NCBI RefSeq assembly: GCF_028583425.1
Contig: NC_072795.1
Span: 11,183,001-11,247,000, forward strand
From: Eublepharis macularius
Taxonomy: Eukaryota; Chordata; Lepidosauria; Squamata; Eublepharidae
Reading direction: 5' to 3'
DNA: 64,000 nucleotides
Positions 58,811 to 64,000 of the stretch are shown here, piece after piece. The position numbers were made by a program, and so were the translations under genes. Positions within the stretch are counted from its first letter, which is position 1, and each line of letters starts with the position of its first letter. The notes under the pieces were generated by a model, which was not told the origin of the DNA, did no database searches, and saw only the letters and a program-made list of their open reading frames with translations.

Positions 58811-59903
58811 CTGTGACTAAAAGCCCACTTTGACAGAGGCACGGAGGGTTGCTCTTTGTGGCACATCATACAAAGATACAGGTACAAAGCAGAAGTTATA
58901 GGTGGAGGGGGGAGAGATGTTATTAGGTGAAGTCAGAATGCAAGCAAGAAAAAGGTGTTGTGGCACATTAAAGAGCACTAACAGAAGTGAAATTCAGACC
59001 ACACCAAAGGATCTAACCCAAGCTGGTGTGAATCACTCCAAGCTGGAGACGAACTGCCCACACAACAGGAAGCAAAACCTCTCCAGCGGGGTAGTCACAT
59101 TAGCCTGCTGCGGTAAATGCAAAAATGAGTCTTGCGCCTGCTCAGAAGTCCAACAGACTTATCGAAGCACAAGTTTTCAAGGGCAAGCCAGAGGCCCTTT
59201 AAGATGCAGCAAGGCCCTCTTAGTTTTGATAGACGTGCAAAGGACAACTGCTCTCTGCAGAGATTTTCGGGATGCCCTATTAAAGCCCACTGTGATAGCT
59301 GGGCATCTACATACGAATGCAAACTCCCCGCAGCTCTGAAACTGCAATTTTCTTGTTACGGAACAAGACAAAGTACTTATCCATACATAATGCTCAATGG
59401 CCTTTGGAGTCTCCAGGACACAAGGGACAACCATTGATAAACAAATGGTTGACAGACTAGAGGACTTCTGCTAAATTGCACTTAGTTAAGCTATTTCTCT
59501 AAACTGGCTAGCACAGTAATCCTCTATTTTTACTTACCGTAAGAGATGGTACCCAGGCTGCCCCAGTTCAAATCTTGCCTCAGCTCCAAGCCCACTTGGC
59601 ATATTATGCAACATACATTGTGCTGGATCCTGTAGAAGCATTTTGCTACTGGAGATTATTTCCTAAGCCTCTTGTGGCGAGGGAAAAACCTTTACAAGAA
59701 ATAATCCATGAGGGTCCAAACCATTCGATTTCTCTCCCATCCACAATATGAGGATTGCAACATTGGCCACCTTTACAATTTCCCTGCTAACTGGCAGAGA
59801 GGAAGATCATATTCTGGTAACTATACCCAAAGGACTGACTTACTCCATTATGAACCTACTTGACTGCAACAGTAATCTTTGGAGGCCCTGCTTCAGGTGG
59901 TTC
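58811..59903. other. Unassigned non-coding stretch
   Basis: Two overlapping open frames (58902-59339 and 59132-59437) have no recognisable domain and no splice or codon-use support. Confidence 0.4.
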
Positions 59904-60142
59904 TAATAATAATAATATTTGATTTATATACTGCCTTTCCGGACAACTTAACGCCCACTCAGAGCGGTTTACAAAGTATGCTATTATTACCCCCACAAGG
60001 TAGGTGGGGCTAAAAGAGCTCCAGAGAGCTGTGACTGACCCAAGGTCACCCAAACTGGCTTCAAGTGGAGGAGTGGGGAATCAAACCTGGTTCTCCAGAT
60101 TAGTTCTCTGCTGCTTTTAACCACTACACAAAACTGGCTCTG
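59904..60142 (-). mobile_element. tRNA-derived SINE, minus orientation
   Basis: AAT tail at about 59904, body 'ggacaacttaacgcccactc', head complement 'gaatcaaacctggttctcca'. Same subtype as 32163-32455 and 40298-40543. Confidence 0.75.
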
Positions 60143-60149
60143 AGATCAG

Positions 60150-60485
60150 GTAGGTGGCAACCCAAAAAAAAGCCTTCTCAGTTGTGGCACCAGAATTCTG
60201 GAACTTTCTCCCCAGGGAGACACATCTGTCCCCTTCTGTTGCCGTCTTCCACTAGTGGGTAAAGACTTCTCCTGTTCCATATGGCATTCCCTTATTGATT
60301 CCGCCTTCCTGCCTGATATTTTAACTGCTGGTTTTTATACGTCTAGTTCAGTTTCAGTTTAGATTTTAATAATTCTGATTGTAACAGTTTAAGATGATTT
60401 TTACTACATACGGTTTTTAATTTGCTAGCCTCTTTGGTGTCCCTGTGGCAGTAGGAAGGCAGGGTATGAATTCTGTAAATAAATC
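60150..60485 (+). mobile_element. L2-type LINE 3' end
   Basis: 'cagaattctggaactttctc', 'taaagacttctcctgttcca' and 'ggcagggtatgaattctgta' follow the L2 3' order, ending in an AAATAAAT tail. Confidence 0.65.
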
Positions 60486-60644
60486 AGCCAAAGATGTTTT
60501 TCGTGTCAACACATGTACGGGCAGGAGGGCTAGTACTTTTTTCTTTGTACGGGCAGGAGGACTAGTACTTTTTCCTTTGAACTAGTAACACGAGCATATT
60601 TGCAAGTGTAAACTATCAAGTGCTGACATACATTCTTCCTTAGG

Positions 60645-60722
60645 TAAAAAGGAAGCACCGAGTCATTACTGACCCATGGGGGGACACCGCATCATGACGT
60701 TTTCTTGGCAGACTTTTTGCAT
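60645..60722 (-). mobile_element. Truncated tRNA-derived SINE
   Basis: 'agcaccgagtcattactgac' and 'cgcatcatgacgttttcttg' match 1298-1600; the head is missing. Confidence 0.65.
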
Positions 60723-61442
60723 AGGCAGCAGCTAATTCCTCCAACTTCAGCAGCTTTCTGTCACAACAACAGCCTCAAAAGTCGGAGGGAAGCGTCCAAC
60801 TTTGCTCAGTAGAGCAATAAGGTTACATACCATTATCATCCAAGAATTTACAACCAAAAATGAGCACTGTTTGTAGACAGCCTTCTTCCTCTTAAAGAAA
60901 GTGACCCTGGGAAGACCCCCATGAACTCCCCCCACTGCTCAGGAAAGAGATGCCAGAATAATATATAGCTGTGTAAACAAAAAAAAGAGGGTTAGAATAT
61001 CAGGAACGACACCATTTCTACTTCAGAGTCAAGTCTCTGCCTCTAAATGAGGGGCCTTTCCTCTGATGGCTGTTATTCTAATCTCAGCATCTCTCTTGGG
61101 GTTTAAACCCCTGAAGACCTCCTTAGGAGATGATTGTGTTAGAATAATCATTAGAATTGAGTGGCTTTCTTGGGATCCAACAGGGACCTTTTCTTTCTAA
61201 CCCAGACCTCGTTAACACATACATATATTTGCACCAAAGTCATTTTTCAGCATGCCTTCCCCTGGGCAGGAAGGCAGCCACCGAGTATTCATACAGCTAT
61301 ACAAAGAGCACTACAACCGGAGTGGGTCTGGTCCACGGAAAGAAAGCAAAACAGCAGTACTGTCAAGCATTTCCAGCCCGCTCAGGAAGAAACATAAGAC
61401 CACTGAATGCCAGTCATTTTGACACAAACCGAAAAGACATGC
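60723..61442. other. Unassigned non-coding stretch
   Basis: No exon, RNA gene or named repeat. Confidence 0.4.
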
Positions 61443-61662
61443 TGGGTTGTGTTGCCAGCTCCAGGTTGGGAAATTCCTGGAGATTTGGGGGTGGAGCCTG
61501 CGGGTAGTGGGGCTTGGGAAGAGGAGGGACCTTGGGAGGGTATGGTGTTCTAAAACCCGCCCTCCAAAGCAGCCACTTTCTCTGTGGGAACTGATCTGTC
61601 AGCTGTAGACCTATTGTAATTCCTGGAGATCTCCAAGCCCCACCCAGAGATTGACAACGCTA
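61443..61662. mobile_element. hAT-type MITE, family A, diverged
   Basis: 'gttgccagctccaggttggg' to 'gagattgacaacgcta'. Internal order as in other family A copies; no clear target duplication. Confidence 0.65.
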
Positions 61663-61865
61663 GAATGCTGAGATTCTAGGCAAGCAAATCGAAGCAGGTC
61701 TACAATTCAGCTTCCTGAGAAGCTCACCTTTCAATTTTTAAAAAAAAGTTAAGGTATAAGCCCTTACCAGTTACGAAGATATTTATTCCCAATACTTGTA
61801 CTCCAAAACATGGGTCCAGAGAGCCCACAGGCAGTTAGCGATTTGCTCTAAAGGACAAAAAAAAT

Positions 61866-62924
61866 CAGGGTGGATAAAAATCCGTGATTTAAAAAAAAAA
61901 AAATTAATCCGATTTTTTAATTAAAATTGGATTTTTGTAAAATGTTTTTTGAGGAAAAATCTATCTAAAGATAGTTTTCTACTTAAGATACATTATAGTC
62001 CAAAGGTTATCATCATGAAATAAGGATTAGTTTTTAATTATGTAGCATGAGGCTGTATATTCATGCAATGTTTAAATTTCTTGGTAAACAAATTCCATTA
62101 ATCCATTCACAATGTCATGCTCTTCCAGAGGTTTCTGTAAGATTATTGGACAATTTTTCTATCTGGAAGATATTATATCACAGATGCTTGGTTTTAGTTC
62201 ACAAAACTGTGAATTTGTGTCTGCAGAGATCATCTCTCTTCTTCTTCACAGTAAAAAGGTTGTAAAATAAACATACACAGTTGAGAAAAAGGCCTTAATC
62301 CCATTATTCCTTTGCAAACTTTGTATACAGAACCAACCCACCTCTTAAGTGCTAAGTTTCAAAAAATTCAATGAATAGAAGATTGTTAGGAGTAGAATAG
62401 ATCTGCACAAGGAGCTAAATGTGAGTCTTTATGTAGAAAAGAATTGAGTTTTTATGTAGAAAACCATGATTTAAATCTAGTCTCACCGACTAGTGATTTA
62501 AATCGTGATTTTTAATTTTTTTTTATTTACGTCATTTATAGTCCGCCTTTCTCACTGAGGCTCAAGGCGGATTACACAGTATGAGGTTAATACAATCAGT
62601 ATCAAGTTAGTACATTTCAATACAATACCAAAAGGTAAACATATAAGAGTTTAAAGACATAGCATTAGCAAGGATCCAAGCCACAGTAGAGATACTGAAG
62701 CAAAACATAACAATTCTAGGACTAACATTAGACAGCATGGAGCAATGGTTGTACAAAGGAGTACATATTTAAAGCAGCAGATAATATATGAGCCCAAAAT
62801 GGTGATGAAGTCTATGATCCCCAACTTGTTAGTGAAGCACCTGAGACCCCATCCCTACAATGCAGCCCTCCCATTTGAGTAAATCATAATTTAAATCGAT
62901 TCAATTTGAATCAAATCCACCCTG
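61866..62924. mobile_element. hAT-type element of about 0.7 kb with a nested repeat
   Basis: Begins CAGGGTGGATAAAAATC and ends TCAAATCCACCCTG, flanked by AAAAAAAT on both sides (61858-61865 and 62925-62932), an exact 8-bp duplication, though A-rich. A copy of the unassigned dispersed repeat lies inside at about 62510-62880. The open frame at 62047-62265 has no transposase features, so the element is non-autonomous. Confidence 0.78.
62510..62880. repeat. Unassigned dispersed repeat, nested in a hAT element
   Basis: 'tttatagtccgcctttctca', 'ctcaaggcggattacacagt', ending 'cagccctcccatttgagtaa'. Same family as 42105-42475 and 57005-57445, inserted after the hAT element arrived. Confidence 0.7.
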
Positions 62925-62932
62925 AAAAAAAT

Positions 62933-64000
62933 ATCAGTTTAAACTATGCAAGCCAAATGTCATGTGGAATACATACCAGATGGAGTACATATCACAAACA
63001 GAACAGGGGAAAAGTCATGCTTCTTTTAAAACAAAACTAATCATTTGCCAGGTTAATAAACTGGGGTGAAGGTGGATATAGATATAGTTAATCCCACCCA
63101 CCCTTAATGTCCCTGAAACAAAAAATGGTTTTCTGAGAATCGAAACCCGGCAGGCTCCTACAGGAGGGAGTTCTACGAAAAGGGCACTACTACCAAAATA
63201 GACTTTTTCCCAAACATGGTTCTTGAACCAGGGTTCCTTCGGATAGCATCAATATAAGGAAGAGGTATTCTCCCAGATAAGCCAGACTACAGCGATAAAG
63301 CTTTAGATACTTAAAACCAGCCCTCTGAACTGTGATTAGAAGCCTGTTAGGAACCAATGCAGGGCACAGGGCTTGCATTCTACTAATAATTCATTGGACC
63401 AATTTCTGGAATTTGAACTGGTGCCATCATTACAGTGAGATTTACACTTCACAGACTCATGATGTAATTCACACCAAGCCTTGGCTCCCCACCTCCCCAG
63501 ACTTTCCCATCAGATTTCCCAGGATGTTCCGTTTGCATATCTAGAGATGCAACCCACAAAAGATTCAGGTCAAGTTCTACTACTGACCCATCTAAAGCTA
63601 ATTCACAAAAGTTCATCTTGAAATAAACATTGCTAGTCTTTAAGGTGCCACTGGAGTTTTGTTTTATTTTATTGCAAAAGACTATCAATGTTTATCATTA
63701 CCCCCCACCATTGTCCCAATGAAAAAGGCCTCAGAGGTGAGGGGGGAATCCTTTTTATCAGGGCACTCACATTTCTGTGCTTAAATGTTACAAACAAATG
63801 CATAGCTGTCCATTTTTTCCCTCAGTAATACCATATCATATACTGTGCTACCCTTATCTTACCTGCATTTAAAGGGAAAAAAGAGGCACTTAACACCGAT
63901 ACACAACTTTTAACATTGAAGGGATGGCCACCTCCCTTCCTCCTAATTCTAAGCGATCACGGCCATTTCAGCAATCAGGCAGGGAGGACGAGGACGGGCT
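62933..64000. other. Unassigned non-coding stretch to window end
   Basis: 63625-63665 carries an arm of the palindromic family ('tctttaaggtgccactggag'). The last 60 bases are more CpG-containing and might border a 5' exon of the YqaJ gene. This is only a possibility. Confidence 0.35.

Noticed and set aside
58902-59437. Two overlapping plus-strand frames of 145 and 101 codons
   Set aside because: They overlap in different frames, have no domain and no polyA or splice support.

Overview
The window is vertebrate nuclear DNA, most likely from a squamate reptile. The evidence is intron-rich vertebrate genes with canonical GT-AG junctions, a CpG-island promoter, and a repeat load of CR1/L3 and L2 LINE ends, tRNA- and 5S-rRNA-derived SINEs, many short hAT- and Harbinger-type elements and one solo LTR. 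The clade is inferred from the repeat mix as I remember it, not from a search.

Layout. 1-7185 is repeat-rich intergenic DNA: MITEs with 8-bp target duplications, a CR1 remnant split by a solo LTR, and an L2 remnant split by a MITE. 7186-7740 is a 61-bp minisatellite ending just before the ABCF3 start codon. 7759-33601 (+) is a complete 21-exon ABCF3 gene; its exons sum to 2139 bp (712 codons plus stop) with all phases matching. 35074-38733 is an internally deleted Harbinger transposon holding a transposase N-terminus (+) and most of a spliced Myb/SANT-like partner gene (-). 43790-48907 (+) is a complete six-exon PHD-finger gene of the PHF13/PHF23 family (1029 bp, 342 aa) with a CpG island and an intronic GC-rich tandem array. 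53822-54958 (-) is an intact 378-codon gene for a YqaJ/lambda-exonuclease-type nuclease, convergent with the PHD gene and with an apparent 5'UTR intron. 55.0-64.0 kb is mostly non-coding with SINEs, LINE ends and a hAT-type element of about 1 kb.

The genes do not form one pathway. ABCF3 is a soluble ABC-F ATPase, the PHF13/23-like protein is a predicted H3K4me3 reader, and the YqaJ protein is a predicted nuclease of unknown role. The most notable points are the intact YqaJ nuclease gene; the third PHF13/PHF23-type paralogue beside ABCF3, which matches the DVL1-PHF13, DVL2-PHF23, DVL3-ABCF3 paralogy pattern; and a tandem array of ZNF143/THAP11-like motifs directly upstream of ABCF3. Repeat family names come from memory and visible structure (target duplications, inverted ends, RT motifs, tRNA boxes).
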